The notes below the pieces were generated by a model. The model did no database searches and had not been told where the DNA came from. It saw nothing but the letters and a program-made list of their open reading frames with translations. A program made the translations under genes and the position numbers. DNA of 64,000 nucleotides from Pomphorhynchus laevis (lineage: Eukaryota > Acanthocephala > Palaeacanthocephala > Echinorhynchida > Pomphorhynchidae), in NCBI GenBank assembly GCA_012934845.2, contig WNNJ02001108.1, positions 62,001 to 126,000 on the forward strand. The letters run 5' to 3'. Below are positions 22,202-32,385 of the stretch, in pieces; positions within the stretch are counted from its first letter, which is position 1, and each line of letters opens with the position of its first letter.

Positions 22202-24484
22202 CATTTTATCAATGAGATCATCTATGCGTGGTAGAGGATAAGCGTCTAGTTCTGTCAGTCGGTTTACAGTCTGAGAGTAATCAACCACTAATCGACATTT
22301 ATTACTATTTCTGAGAACAATCAACACCTGAGATCGCCAAGGATACATTGAAGGTTCAATTATTTGTTCTTTTAGCAAACGTTGGATTTCGAGCTTAATA
22401 AAAGCGAGATTTCTAGGGGATTGTCTACGTGTAGGGGTAGTTATATGATTCCAATAAATACAATCTGGAGGGAAGAGCTTCGGAGGTTCAATCTTCATTG
22501 CGTTTAGTGTACTAATGACGAGTGGATTTCCACTTGGATTGCCACAATTTATGGTGATGGAAGAATGTTTGGACAAGAATGGCTTTCCTAGTATTAATAG
22601 ACAACACAATCCCTCGATTACGAAAAACGTAGAATGATAAGTATTTTCGTTATAGTTGAATGATACAACAGATTCGCGGAGACATCTCTAATGACATCTC
22701 TGATCGGCCAAAGAGATTTTTGCATTACACGAGGATGTACGTAATTTGAGATCGGATGCACATCTAGAATCTATGAAATTTGAAGAACTTCCCGTATCGA
22801 TTAGAGCTCTAATGTCATTATTTATTTATACTATAATTTATACTGTAATTAGTAAGCTATTTATACTGTAATTAGTAAGCCCTGTAATTGTCGTTCGATT
22901 GTCTGCGATGCAGTTCGGTTGTTCGACTGGATTACTAAAATTGTCTGTGAAGTCAATTTTCGGCCATTTCGTTGCTTAGTAAGACAAGCGCGCTCGAAAT
23001 GTCCTTGTTTGTTGCAGTAATGACATGCAGCGTCACGAGCAGGACAAACGGATCGCCGATGTGATCGTCCACCGCAGAAAATGAATTTTCGCTGAGAATT
23101 TTGAATAAACGCTAAAGTTTCATCTCGAGAGGGAATCGTGGAATCTCGGTGAATCGACGAATGTATTTGAACTTCGTCTTGAGTTGTTGTCTGATCGGGT
23201 AACTGAGATGCATTAAACGACGCAGCTTGTATTTGAGCTAGTTCGATCGTCTGGGCCATTTGAAATGCCCGATTGCGATCGACATAATTAGACTCTAGAA
23301 TATGTTGTCTAATGAAATTAGACGCAATTCCGGCAATGATGATCTCATTTTATCAATGAGATCATCTATGCGTGGTAGAGGATAAGCGTCTAGTTCTGTC
23401 AGTCGGTTTACAGTCTGAGAGTAATCAACCACTAATCGACATTTATTACTATTTCTGAGAACAATCAACACCTGAGATCGCCAAGGATACATTGAAGGTT
23501 CAATTATTTGTTCTTTTAGCAAACGTTGGATTTCGAGCTTAATAAAAGCGAGATTTCTAGGGGATTGTCTACGTGTAGGGGTAGTTATATGATTCCAATA
23601 AATACAATCTGGAGGGAAGAGCTTCGGAGGTTCAATCTTCATTGCGTTTAGTGTACTAATGACGAGTGGATTTCCACTTGGATTGCCACAATTTATGGTG
23701 ATGGAAGAATGTTTGGACAAGAATGGCTTTCCTAGTATTAATAGACAACACAATCCCTCGATTACGAAAAACGTAGAATGATAAGTATTTTCGTTATAGT
23801 TGAATGATACAACAGATTCGCGGAGACATCTCTAATGACATCTCTGATCGGCCAAAGAGATTTTTGCATTACACGAGGATGTACGTAATTTGAGATCGGA
23901 TGCACATCTAGAATCTATGAAATTTGAAGAACTTCCCGTATCGATTAGAGCTCTAATGTCATTATTTATTTATACTATAATTTATACTGTAATTAGTAAG
24001 CTATTTATACTGTAATTAGTAAGCCCTGTAATTGTCGTTCGATTGTCTGCGATGCAGTTCGGTTGTTCGACTGGATTACTAAAATTGTCTGTGAAGTCAA
24101 TTTTCGGCCATTTCGTTGCTTAGTAAGACAAGCGCGCTCGAAATGTCCTTGTTTGTTGCAGTAATGACATGCAGCGTCACGAGCAGGACAAACGGATCGC
24201 CGATGTGATCGTCCACCGCAGAAAATGAATTTTCGCTGAGAATTTTGAATAAACGCTAAAGTTTCATCTCGAGAGGGAATCGTGGAATCTCGGTGAATCG
24301 ACGAATGTATTTGAACTTCGTCTTGAGTTGTTGTCTGATCGGGTAACTGAGATGCATTAAACGACGCAGCTTGTATTTGAGCTAGTTCGATCGTCTGGGC
24401 CATTTGAAATGCCCGATTGCGATCGACATAATTAGACTCTAGAATATGTTGTCTAATGAAATTAGACGCAATTCCGGCAATGAA
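22202..24484. repeat. 1.1-kb tandem duplication inside the Ty3-type fossil
   Basis: About 1,144 bp (22202-23345 and 23346-24484) occur twice in direct tandem and look essentially identical throughout, including non-coding stretches. Each unit spans the gag C-terminal region to the early RT. The near identity indicates a recent duplication, or a possible assembly artefact. Confidence 0.85.
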
Positions 24485-24904
24485 AGCATCGCAAATAATC
24501 ACATTCCGGTGCTCCTCTGAACTCAAATGATTGAATGTGCAGCGTCGAGCGAGGGATTCCAAATTATCCATGTAATCCTTGACTGAATGATCATTCTTTA
24601 CTTGGATGTATATAGCTTGTATCGGGCGAAGAGAGGATTTCGGGTTGCCGTGATCGATTTTGAAAAGACGTCCATCGCATCTTCGAACGCTTTACAAGCA
24701 TGAACTCGCGCGAACAGCGTGTGTGTGAGATGATTCATAAGAATATCAAGCTTATCAGCGTCGATAAGTGTTTCCAAACGAGCGATGAACGCGTCGAAAC
24801 GATATTGCCAATGTGATCATTGTTGTGCATCGTCCGAATTGGGAAGTAGAGTAAGCTGTTCAGGCTTTAAATATCGCTCCATCAGTAATAACAATATTGA
24901 ATAA

Positions 24905-25012
24905 ATTATAATGAACCAAACTAGGTGTAGTGTAAACAGATACGCTTGTAAAAAGCTTTATTGAGTAATATCTACAAACCAAAGTAGTAAATCAGTAAGT
25001 GTAAATAGTTAA
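24905..25012 (-). mobile_element. LTR-like segment shared by two Ty3-type fossils
   Basis: It begins ATAATGAACCAAACTAGG like the LTR at 20052 and has a related but diverged body. It lies between the pol tail of one fossil (25015-25840) and the gag side of the next, as expected for neighbours sharing one LTR. Confidence 0.45.
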
Positions 25013-25014
25013 CA

Positions 25015-25840
25015 TTAAGGGTTAAGATTTACAATATAAATGGTAAGGTAATTTTCATCACATTCTCCCCGCCATAGATAATCCTGCGAGTAGCTCGGCG
25101 CTTGTCGTGCTCTAACTGGTCTCTTCGGTCCACTGGCGTCTGTATCGTTGTCGTTGTCATTGAAGTAAGTTCCCTGTGTCGTGGCATGATCGCGGTCGCG
25201 CATTGTTTCGCTTTTTAGTGTATTTTGGCCGGCTTCCACTATTGCTTCGATATCGTCCTTGCAGGTTATTGGCGCGTCTTGTTAGTTGTCTTCTATTGAT
25301 GGGTCGTGAACACCTTCCATTGTTGGTTCGTTCAGTTCATCCTTTGGTGTGTTATTATTGCAGCATTCTTGAGGTAACCTTGCAATATCGCGATTCGAGA
25401 CTGTTATAGGCTGCCGAATCATACCCGTTAGGGTATGATACTGTTGAATAATAAGGATTTATATTCTCTAGTTTGGCTGGCAGTAAGTTAGGACAATGTT
25501 TGGATGTTCGGTTGTGGTTTTCCACTAACACGGACTGCGCATGCGTCAGCCATTGCTGTAGTTGGTTTTGTTTAAGGCATCGTCGGCTGTATCTGAAAAT
25601 CCTATCGTGTGGACATTCGTTAGTGACTGTACATAGTAAGCTACGACTGCATTTGAGAGCGTGTTGTAGGACTTTCTCCCTGTCTTTTATTCCAAGATTG
25701 AGGGTGCGTAGTGCTATACGTATCGTAGTCTAAATCTGGTCGACGTAGGATGGGCCAGGATCCAAAGTAAAGATAACGGCGGGGGAAAGATAGGCTATTA
25801 TGAACAGCGAACCGACTGCAGCGAACATGCACCCGCCCAT
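25015..25840 (-). mobile_element. Second Ty3-type fossil, integrase C-terminal part
   Basis: The frame 25015-25239 ends in a basic tail (KRPVRARQAPSYSQDYLWRG) equivalent to that at 20134-20337. Upstream, minus-strand translation shows SRSLLCTVTNECPHDRIF, matching IRSLLCTATNSPHHERMF of the first integrase. It is broken and 5'-truncated. Plus-strand frames here are shadows. Confidence 0.6.
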
Positions 25841-26160
25841 TGCATACATGATATTGGCATTTCTGCCTCCAACTTTCTTTTATCTACAAACATCTTTATT
25901 CATTTTTATCTCACAAAAATAACTCTGAAATAACATACAATCTCAGAGAGGTAATTAATATGTTACTATTGTTCAATTAGTGATCCTTTTATGCTGTTGA
26001 TATGATCTGCTTTGTTTCCTTTTTGTTATTCTGTTCGATTGATGTTGTTTCTAATTCTCACGTGCTAGTAAGCGAATATATGTTTAGCGACAGATATATA
26101 AAGCGTAGATTGTTTGATAACCAAAAAGCTTTACTTGATTCTTGTTTTGTCGGATTAAAA
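25841..26160. other. Non-coding AT-rich stretch
   Basis: No coding frame, repeat or structural signal recognised between two Ty3-type fossils. Confidence 0.3.
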
Positions 26161-26169
26161 ACTTCCTTT

Positions 26170-26720
26170 ACAAGCTAACCGGGCTCTGAAGTATATTGAC
26201 GCTAACAATAAGCAAGCTGAAGCTTACAGACATTGTACATTGCTATGAAGGAGCAGGTGATATGAAAACATGGATTGCAAAATTTGAGCTGATAGTGAAG
26301 TTACAAGATAATTAGCAAGAAGTTTTATTGCCGATGCTACTTGAAGACAACGCTCTATTCTTCTATCTCGAACTGAGTGATGAAACCAACAAAAGCGCAA
26401 AAGAAATATAGCAATGTTTAAGATCGATCCGTTCTGTGCATTTGAAATATTATCGAACAAAAATGGTCTGGAGAACCTGTCGACGTATACATTGCTGAAC
26501 TGTGACACTTGGCTCGCGCTGCTGATCTCGACAACGATATATTGATAAAACGAGTATTTGTTACTTCACTGTCTATTCACATCGCCAAAGAAATTCGATC
26601 CATTCCTGACGTCCAGAATCTAAGTATTGAAAGTATTTAAGTCATGTTACAGCTTTGTTGACTGTCGATGTTGATTATCACATTGATACTGGTGCAGCAT
26701 CAATTTGTCAATCAAGCGAG
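26170..26720 (+). mobile_element. Ty3-type gag/protease fossil on the plus strand
   Basis: Plus-strand translation shows a gag-like segment (YEGAGDMKTWIAKFELIVKL, then VLLPMLLEDNALFFYLELSD), with an aspartic-protease-like DTGA near 26690. Orientation is opposite to the other Ty3 fossils, so it is a separate insertion. Broken in several places; the rest of pol is absent. Confidence 0.5.
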
Positions 26721-26885
26721 TCAATATATATTATTAAATATATCATTAAATATTGCTGCAATTCTTAAAATTTCATTATTTAATGCATTATATATAGTTA
26801 TTATAGGAGCGAAAAAGAAAATATCCTTTATTTGATAAAAATTCTATATTTCGATAGGTCCTGCTATCGTCATCAGGATTACAAT

Positions 26886-26919
26886 AAAATGTTTCACAAA
26901 AAAAATGGTGAAACATTTT
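26886..26919. repeat. Short palindrome, 12-bp arms
   Basis: Arms AAAATGTTTCAC (26886-26897) and GTGAAACATTTT (26908-26919), 10-nt spacer. It marks the left boundary of the inserted 124-bp copy. Confidence 0.6.
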
Positions 26920-26923
26920 TTTG

Positions 26924-27047
26924 ATTTACAATATAAATGGTAAGGTAATTTTCATCACATTCTCCCCGCCATAGATAATCCTGCGAGTAGCTCGGCGCTT
27001 GTCGTGCTCTAACTGGTCTCTTCGGTCCACTGGCGTCTGTATCGTTG
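26924..27047 (-). repeat. Copy of the 25027-25154 Ty3 segment inside the inverted repeat
   Basis: About 124 bp matches 25027-25154 essentially base for base (ATTTACAATATAAATGGTAA to the CTGTATCGTTGTC end). It forms the central spacer of the 26805-27138 inverted repeat. An exact second copy points to a recent templated insertion. Confidence 0.75.
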
Positions 27048-27612
27048 TCTATATATATTTTTTGTAATCCTGATAATAGCAGGAGCTATCGAAATATAGA
27101 ATTTTTATCAAATAAAGGATATTTTCTTTTTCGCTCCTTTAAAAACTATATATTTGAAATGGACGAAGATTGTTGGTTTAGTATTTATTATTTAATACAT
27201 AATATTTTATATTACATGGTTGGCATGAATGCTCATGCAAAAATATGTTTCTTGTAAATTTAAATATGTCATCTTTACGATATAAATTAATAGTAGTTTT
27301 AGTTAATGTTAATTTAATGTTCATATCTAGATATACACCTTCTTTATAATTAATATTGGTTTTATTAAGAATGAGACTTTCTGGATAAATTTGTTCACTA
27401 ATTGAATAAAAATTATTAGAATTAAATACACATATATCACCAATATATCAAACCATATATTTGAATAGAATAGAATATAATTTATCTAGAGTGGCCGTTA
27501 TGGTAAAATGGAACCATTTACAGGCCCACTATAAAAATTAAAAGGCAAGTTTACGTCCGATGAGTGTTTGAACTTGTATGTAGAGTTATTGAATTGATTG
27601 CGGCTGAAAGTG

Positions 27613-27993
27613 TTATTTTAGTTCGTTTGCAAGAAGTATGGCGATCAAGGAAGTTTGTAAGTGTTTAAGCGACGTCAATGATTTTGTGTCTCGAGGAAGT
27701 TTGTTCCAAAGGCGTGGTGTAGCGATGGTGAACGCACGATATCCGTGATTACCGTTGTGACGGGGGACGAAAAGCGAGTAGGAGCGATGACTTCTTAGGG
27801 AGAGACCAGTCGTCATATTGGATGCGCTATCAGGAAGATATAGATAAGGAGGGTTGTGCCGGAATTTGATTTGCCATGCAAGTGTGAGAATTTGAGAGGT
27901 TATGCGGCTCGGAATGTCGAGTAAGTTAAGGATGCGGAGGGTATTGGAGATGTGGTCGTACTTGCGAAGGCGGAAGATGACCCTAGCAGCCAT
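27613..27993 (-). pseudogene. L2-like LINE ORF2, C-terminal part
   Basis: The frame after the ORF2 stop continues the protein: VIFRLRKYDHISNTLRIL, RSYSLFVPRHNGNHGYRAF and TPRLWNKLPRD (the WN-LP box near the end of CR1/L2 proteins). The shift lies near 28020-28035, where the main frame passes into a divergent SLSTKDSAHGC end while this frame preserves LQRILHMAARV. One frameshift therefore separates the last 125 or so residues. Confidence 0.75.
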
Positions 27994-30544
27994 GTGCAGA
28001 ATCCTTTGTAGATAGTGAAATTGATGTGCTGGAACAGTTTACGAGAAGACCTAAGCAATATTCTAGACGAGGCATGAAAAGGCTGGAGATTAAAATAGCT
28101 GTCGATTTGACGTCGAGGTTTCTACGGAAACTTCGAATGTCACGGAGGATGAGGGAGCATGAACTGATCTTGCTACGAATAAAAGACAGAAACGAGAGAT
28201 TATTGTCAAAAGGGACACAGAGGATTGTCATGATAGTCACTTCTGGTAGACGGAAATTGTGTATGCATACTGGAAAATCGAGGGTGTAAGAGTGGCGCGG
28301 TGTTATCCACATCATGTTAGATTTCTCGTTGTTTAAAAACATACGGATTGAACAAAGATATGCGTCAATAGCAGAGAGGCAAGACGATGCATCAGAAGCG
28401 AGGTTGGATGCAGATGTAAGTGTGCATGATGCATAGATTACTATATCGTCAGCGTACTGAATAACTTCAAAGCCGAAAGGGACCACGATGGAAGATAAAT
28501 CACCAAGAAGAAGGGTGAAAAGAAGCGGCCCTAGAACGGATCCTTGTGGTACACCGCAGCTGAGAGGAACCGGCGCAGAAGAGTTGGAGTTGGAGACTAC
28601 GTGATAAGAACGATTTGAGAGGTAGGATTTGAACCAAGAAATGACATGAGACGAGAAGCAGTAACGTTGTTTGAGACATGAGAGAAGTATAGTGTGATCA
28701 ACTACATCAAAGGCGGAGGATAAATCAAGTGAAATTACAAGGCTTACTAGATGTTTGTCAAGATCAAGAAGTAGATCATTGGAGAGTTTTGTGCATGCGG
28801 TCATAGTAGAATGTTGTGGTCGATATGCTGATTGAAAAGGTGGAAACATAGAATTTGATGATATGTAGTTGCTTACCTGTCTAAGGATGATACGCTCGAA
28901 AAGTTTTGAGACGGTCGGAAGGTTTGATATTGGTCTATAGGAGGAGGCGGAACTTGGATCAAGATGATGCTTCTTTAATAATGGGCGAACTATGGCATGT
29001 TTGAACGACGAAGGGTAGTGTGATAAATGGATAGACATGTTGAAGACACTTGTGAGATAAGGGCTGATGGTGTCACTTAGTAACTTTAGAATGTATGTTG
29101 GAACAGGATCGAGAGGAGAGGTTGAATTGGGTAATCGTGCTAGGGCATCAGATACGCTTTCGATAGATAAAAGTGAAAAGTGAAACAGTTCAGTATGATA
29201 TGGGGCAAGGTAGGAGAAACTAGAAGATAATGGTACGTGGATTGAGGTCAAAGTTCGAGCTATTTTGCGTTGCAAATGAGATGCGAATTGGTTGGAAGTG
29301 ATAGAGATAGACGTGACGGATTTGTTTCTACCCAAAAGGTTATTAATGGATTTCCACGCGTATTGATGATTGTCACGCAAAGATGTTTTGCTTTGCCAGT
29401 ACGAGGAGCATTTTGAGTTCAAAAGATATCGGTATTTGCGTCGAAATTCGAGGTATTCTGAGTAAGATGAGTTTAATAGCTCGGTGATATTACGACGACG
29501 GAATCTTGAGTGCATTCGGTGAAGGTGTCGTAAGGAGCGCTTGGCTCTTTGGCAATCGCTATCGAACCAGGGCGCTCCTGACTGACGGCGAGGCGTACAT
29601 TGTTTGAACGGCAAAATCATATCGAGTATGCCAATAAGTTCAGTGCTGTACATGTTGGTTAAGTCGTCAAGTGAAGTGTTAGTAAAGGCGGCAAAAATTA
29701 GGAGTGGGGACGAGAGAAGGTTTATACGCAAGTTATTTAGATCAAGTTGTTTCCATGGACGATATATATGGGGATGAGTAGGGTGTGGAGGATCATTGGT
29801 TTTAATGTTAATGGTGAGAAGGTAATGGTCGGATAGGCCCACATCTTTCACAGAAACGGTGCTGCAAGTAGACGATGATTGAACAAAGATGCAATCAATG
29901 GTGCCACCTTGGATATGAGTGGATTCAGTAGGGATATATCTGAAGCCAAAGTCTGATAATGTCTTGAGTAGGTGTGACGATTGAGCACATGATAGTCTGT
30001 CAAGTCGAATGTTGAGGTCACCAAGAATAATGACGGGAGATGATGTAATGCTTAGGTTAGAGAGCATATCAAAGAGTTCGTCAAAGAATGTAAGACATGG
30101 CGCAGATGAGCCTGGTCGATAGATAAGGGCGAAACAAATTCGTCTACTGAAGTGTATAGCGTTAAAGCACATCAGCTCGAATGACGTAGGGGCAACTGGA
30201 AAGTTTAGAACATGTAACGATATAGCGGGCAAAGAAAAGGAAAGTAGACCACCATGGTTGATTCTTCCTGGATCACCATGTCGAGCACGTTCGGCAACGT
30301 TTAGGTTAAGCGATACGAGTCTTCGAATGGATATGTCGTTTGTGGAATGCCAAGATTCGGTTAGGTAGAGAAATGAAAGTGAGTTATTTTGGAAGACTTC
30401 GAGAGCAAGTTCAAGTTTGTGGAGTAAGGAACGAATGTTGATGAGACCGATGTTAAGTGAGTATTTAGAAAGAGAATTTAGGAAGGATGATTTGGAGTTA
30501 AATGGCGCGAAACAACGCAAGGAAGAGGAGGGAGAATCAGACAA
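27983..30544 (-). CDS. L2-like LINE ORF2: APE endonuclease and reverse transcriptase
   Basis: An 853-codon frame. Endonuclease in the first 240 residues or so: LNIGLINIRSLLHKLE, YLTESWHS, LIYRPGSSA, VIILGDLNIRLDRLS (GDLN variant of GDFN), GGTIDCIFV and DVGLSDHYLLTI. A linker has GAPWFDSDCQRAKRSLRHL. RT: KHAIVRPLLKKHHLDPSSAS, YRPISNLPTVSKLFERII, SLDLSSAFDVVDHTILL (motif A), GVPQGSVLGPLLFTLL (motif B) and FEVIQYADDIVIYAS (intact YADD), then RSKISSCSLILRDI. The protein nicks target DNA and primes reverse transcription. All catalytic residues I can place are present; only the C-terminal frameshift breaks it, so the copy is fairly young. Confidence 0.88.
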   Translation of the reverse strand: MSDSPSSSLRCFAPFNSKSSFLNSLSKYSLNIGLINIRSLLHKLELALEVFQNNSLSFLYLTESWHSTNDISIRRLVSLNLNVAERARHGDPGRINHGGLLSFSLPAISLHVLNFPVAPTSFELMCFNAIHFSRRICFALIYRPGSSAPCLTFFDELFDMLSNLSITSSPVIILGDLNIRLDRLSCAQSSHLLKTLSDFGFRYIPTESTHIQGGTIDCIFVQSSSTCSTVSVKDVGLSDHYLLTINIKTNDPPHPTHPHIYRPWKQLDLNNLRINLLSSPLLIFAAFTNTSLDDLTNMYSTELIGILDMILPFKQCTPRRQSGAPWFDSDCQRAKRSLRHLHRMHSRFRRRNITELLNSSYSEYLEFRRKYRYLLNSKCSSYWQSKTSLRDNHQYAWKSINNLLGRNKSVTSISITSNQFASHLQRKIARTLTSIHVPLSSSFSYLAPYHTELFHFSLLSIESVSDALARLPNSTSPLDPVPTYILKLLSDTISPYLTSVFNMSIHLSHYPSSFKHAIVRPLLKKHHLDPSSASSYRPISNLPTVSKLFERIILRQVSNYISSNSMFPPFQSAYRPQHSTMTACTKLSNDLLLDLDKHLVSLVISLDLSSAFDVVDHTILLSCLKQRYCFSSHVISWFKSYLSNRSYHVVSNSNSSAPVPLSCGVPQGSVLGPLLFTLLLGDLSSIVVPFGFEVIQYADDIVIYASCTLTSASNLASDASSCLSAIDAYLCSIRMFLNNEKSNMMWITPRHSYTLDFPVCIHNFRLPEVTIMTILCVPFDNNLSFLSFIRSKISSCSLILRDIRSFRRNLDVKSTAILISSLFMPRLEYCLGLLVNCSSTSISLSTKDSAHGC

Positions 30545-30580
30545 TTTTCGCCTCGTTGTTGTTTGCGATTTATCATGATG

Positions 30581-31144
30581 TCATATTGAGGGTGGTGATA
30601 TATTTGGTTGAATTTTGGCGGAGATTAAATGATTTTTTTGCAAACGAATAACTCGGTTATTGCGAATTATAAATTTATGCGAAGGATCCGCCAAACGTTT
30701 TTCGTGTAATTGTTTCCTGAGTAATTTTAGTGCTTTCACCTCAGGTGGTGAGAGATCCGGGCTTACATAAGCGTTGTGAAATCGAGTCGATTCTCTCAGT
30801 TTGTAGGCATTGTTCAGAATTGACGTGGTGGTTGCTTCATCAGATGTAACAAGTATCCACGGAGGAATATCATGACGTTTTGCAGGGAGTCGGCGTAAAT
30901 ACAAACGACATGTGGATGCACAAGACACCTTCAACGATGCGATAAGATCCGATACTAAAGCAAGATCGTCTGATGAATTAGGTAGTCTGCGTATTATTAC
31001 GTTTGACGCGCGCCGTTGTTGCCTATCACATGCTTGAATTATTGTTAGGGGATATGTTGATTGACCATCGAATTGAGATGTTGTGATTACTGAGCGAGTC
31101 ACTTCTTTGCGGATAATAGATGCAAAGAAGTGACTTGAATTCAT
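30581..31144 (-). CDS. L2-like LINE ORF1
   Basis: A 187-codon frame ending 36 bp upstream of ORF2. It contains RRASNVIIRRLPNSSDDLAL, PPWILVTSDEATTTSIL, RFHNAYVSPDLSPPEVKALK and KFIIRNNRVIRLQ, an RRM-like ORF1 arrangement expected to bind the element RNA. The start is taken as MNSSHFFASI at 31144, which falls inside a palindrome at the element edge, so the true N-terminus may be longer or lost. No zinc knuckle is seen. Confidence 0.7.
   Translation of the reverse strand: MNSSHFFASIIRKEVTRSVITTSQFDGQSTYPLTIIQACDRQQRRASNVIIRRLPNSSDDLALVSDLIASLKVSCASTCRLYLRRLPAKRHDIPPWILVTSDEATTTSILNNAYKLRESTRFHNAYVSPDLSPPEVKALKLLRKQLHEKRLADPSHKFIIRNNRVIRLQKNHLISAKIQPNISPPSI
31097..31135. repeat. Palindrome at the 5' edge of the L2-like LINE
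   Basis: Arms AGTCACTTCTTTGC (31097-31110) and its exact complement (31122-31135), 11-nt spacer. It lies within about 10 bp of the LINE/PLE junction. Confidence 0.8.
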
Positions 31145-31270
31145 ATATTTATATTGTTTAGATTTAGTTTTTACACAGTTATGACCAAATTCATATTCTT
31201 ATAAAGCTTAAAAACAAGTCAGCTATAATTGGGCTACTATTACCACCCATTGGAACACCATTTTACTTGT

Positions 31271-31810
31271 CTAAATATAGATGTCCCTACTTTTAAATAA
31301 TTTTTGATTTATCAAAATATTTAAGGATTCTATTAATTCAATTTTATCCATATATTTATATTTATTTGATGGTTTAATTTTTGTTAGATAGGCGTTATAA
31401 TTATTATAACATATATATGTATATCTTTTTCCGAATATAAGATTAATTAATTTTACTAACGCTTCTTTAATATCTACTAAATCTATATTTGTATAAAGCG
31501 TACTAAAATCGTATGTATTTATATTCTGAAAATTTATTCCTTTTGTCTGTTCTAAAAATTCTTTTGTAGAATTAATACTGAAATAGTGTTTTATACCAGT
31601 ATTAATTTCGATTACCTTGCAATATTTTTTGAAGTGTGTTTTAATTACTTTAAGTATTTTATTCATATAGACAGAAAGTGGTTTTAATGTACATTTAAAC
31701 GCACTACATATGAACCTAGGTTTGATTGGATTTTTATGTAATTTTGGATTCCAATATGATGGAGGTATAGTTTTATTATCTAATTCAACCTTTATACCCT
31801 TTTTATCCAT
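31271..31810 (-). pseudogene. PLE reverse transcriptase, central part
   Basis: A 179-codon AT-rich frame with PPSYWNPKLHKNPIKPRFIC, PLSVYMNKILKVIKTHFKKY, NINTYDFSTLYTNIDLVDIK (RT motif A of Penelope-like elements) and IESLNILINQKLFKSRD. The next motif (MGGNSSPIIADL) is just beyond 31270. Telomerase-like and PLE RTs share the FSTLYTN-type motif A; the PKLHK box favours PLE. Confidence 0.8.
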
Positions 31811-32385
31811 TATAGAACGGTGACTTTAATAATTGTTTCTAAACTCAACTCACTACGTTCATATGTTGGATTTACATTTAAATCATTAGAATTAACATCT
31901 TTCACTAGTATATCATAATAAAGCTTTTTGCATATGAAGACAAAGTTATTACTAGCTTTATCAATAGTTTGTTATTATATAGTTATCCTTTAATTTAGTA
32001 AGTTCTTTATACATATCTTTATTAATTTTATCTTTCCTTTTATAATTGTTTGTTATTTTCATTTTATCTGTATCTTTATTAATTTGATCTTTCCTTTTGA
32101 TCTAATATATAAGTTTTCCAAATGTTTATCTTTGATGTATTTAAGCTTTTACTATTAATCAAAGTAAGCATTTTAGTCATTATATATTGTATGACTTATA
32201 ATTATTTGACCTTTTTATAGATTGTTCAATAAAGCCTCTTTGGCGAATCTTAGTTTGTTTACTACAATTTATTGAACAATTGTATTTATTTTAGATCTCA
32301 AATTTTTATAATGTCGATTAAGTTTCTGTGGAAGTCGGCATCGTAATCCTCGTAGTTCAAATATTTGGCACCGGAGGCATCCCCA

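Larger units (their letters stand above)
20052..25012 (-). mobile_element. Ty3/gypsy-type LTR retrotransposon fossil
   Basis: A broken element on the minus strand. Order: gag with a CCHC knuckle (CHYCNKQGHFERAC), protease-RT start (LGKPFLSKHSS, CRLVVDYSQTVNRLTELDAY), RT (LRIDLKNAYHQVELREEERR), RNase H (ETDASEYAIGAVLSQQSRPV, 21468-21701), integrase (20502-21458, with HQILCHPGTTRL, SIDFKGPLPTDSQNRYMLTV and HPQGNGQVERLNGSL) and a pol tail (20134-20337) before the 3' LTR. The 5' LTR-like sequence at 24905-25012 is related to but clearly different from the 3' LTR, so the two ends may not derive from one insertion. It has roughly half a dozen breaks. No primer-binding site is evident. Confidence 0.8.
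26805..27138. repeat. Inverted repeat with about 80-bp arms, hammerhead-like core
   Basis: Left arm 26805-26884 and right arm 27062-27138 are reverse complements with few differences (AGGAGCGAAAAAGAAAATAT at the outer end). It lies at the 3' side of the PLE RT. Each arm carries a hammerhead-ribozyme-like core; the left one (minus strand, 26876 to 26849) reads CTGATGA, a stem GATAG/CTATC and GAAA. PLE terminal repeats are known to contain hammerhead motifs, so these may be decayed PLE termini. Confidence 0.6.
27540..31145 (-). mobile_element. L2-like LINE, near complete, inserted in a PLE
   Basis: About 3.6 kb: ORF1 (30581-31144), then ORF2 (27983-30544 continuing in 27613-27993) and a short 3' UTR. 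It is the best-preserved element in the window. PLE coding sequence stops at its right edge and resumes at its left edge, so it is younger than the PLE. No clear target-site duplication was found by eye. ORF1 begins inside a palindrome (31097-31135). Confidence 0.8.
27140..32280 (-). mobile_element. Penelope-like element, interrupted by a LINE
   Basis: The right part (31200-32200) encodes the PLE RT N-terminal half: DKASNNFVFICKKLYYD near 31930, PPSYWNPKLHKNPIKPRFIC and YDFSTLYTNIDLVDI in the 179-codon frame 31271-31810, and GVPMGGNSSPIIADLFLS near 31230. The left part (27160-27530) resumes with YIGDICVFNSNNFYS and YKEGVYLDMNIKL, the region after RT motif C. Between them lies a complete L2-like LINE. 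No GIY-YIG domain is visible after 27160, so the 3' part is lost. Several breaks; not active. Confidence 0.75.

Noticed and set aside
25176-25733. Plus-strand frames over the second Ty3 fossil
   Set aside because: Minus-strand translation shows integrase-type sequence here, so the plus frames are shadows.
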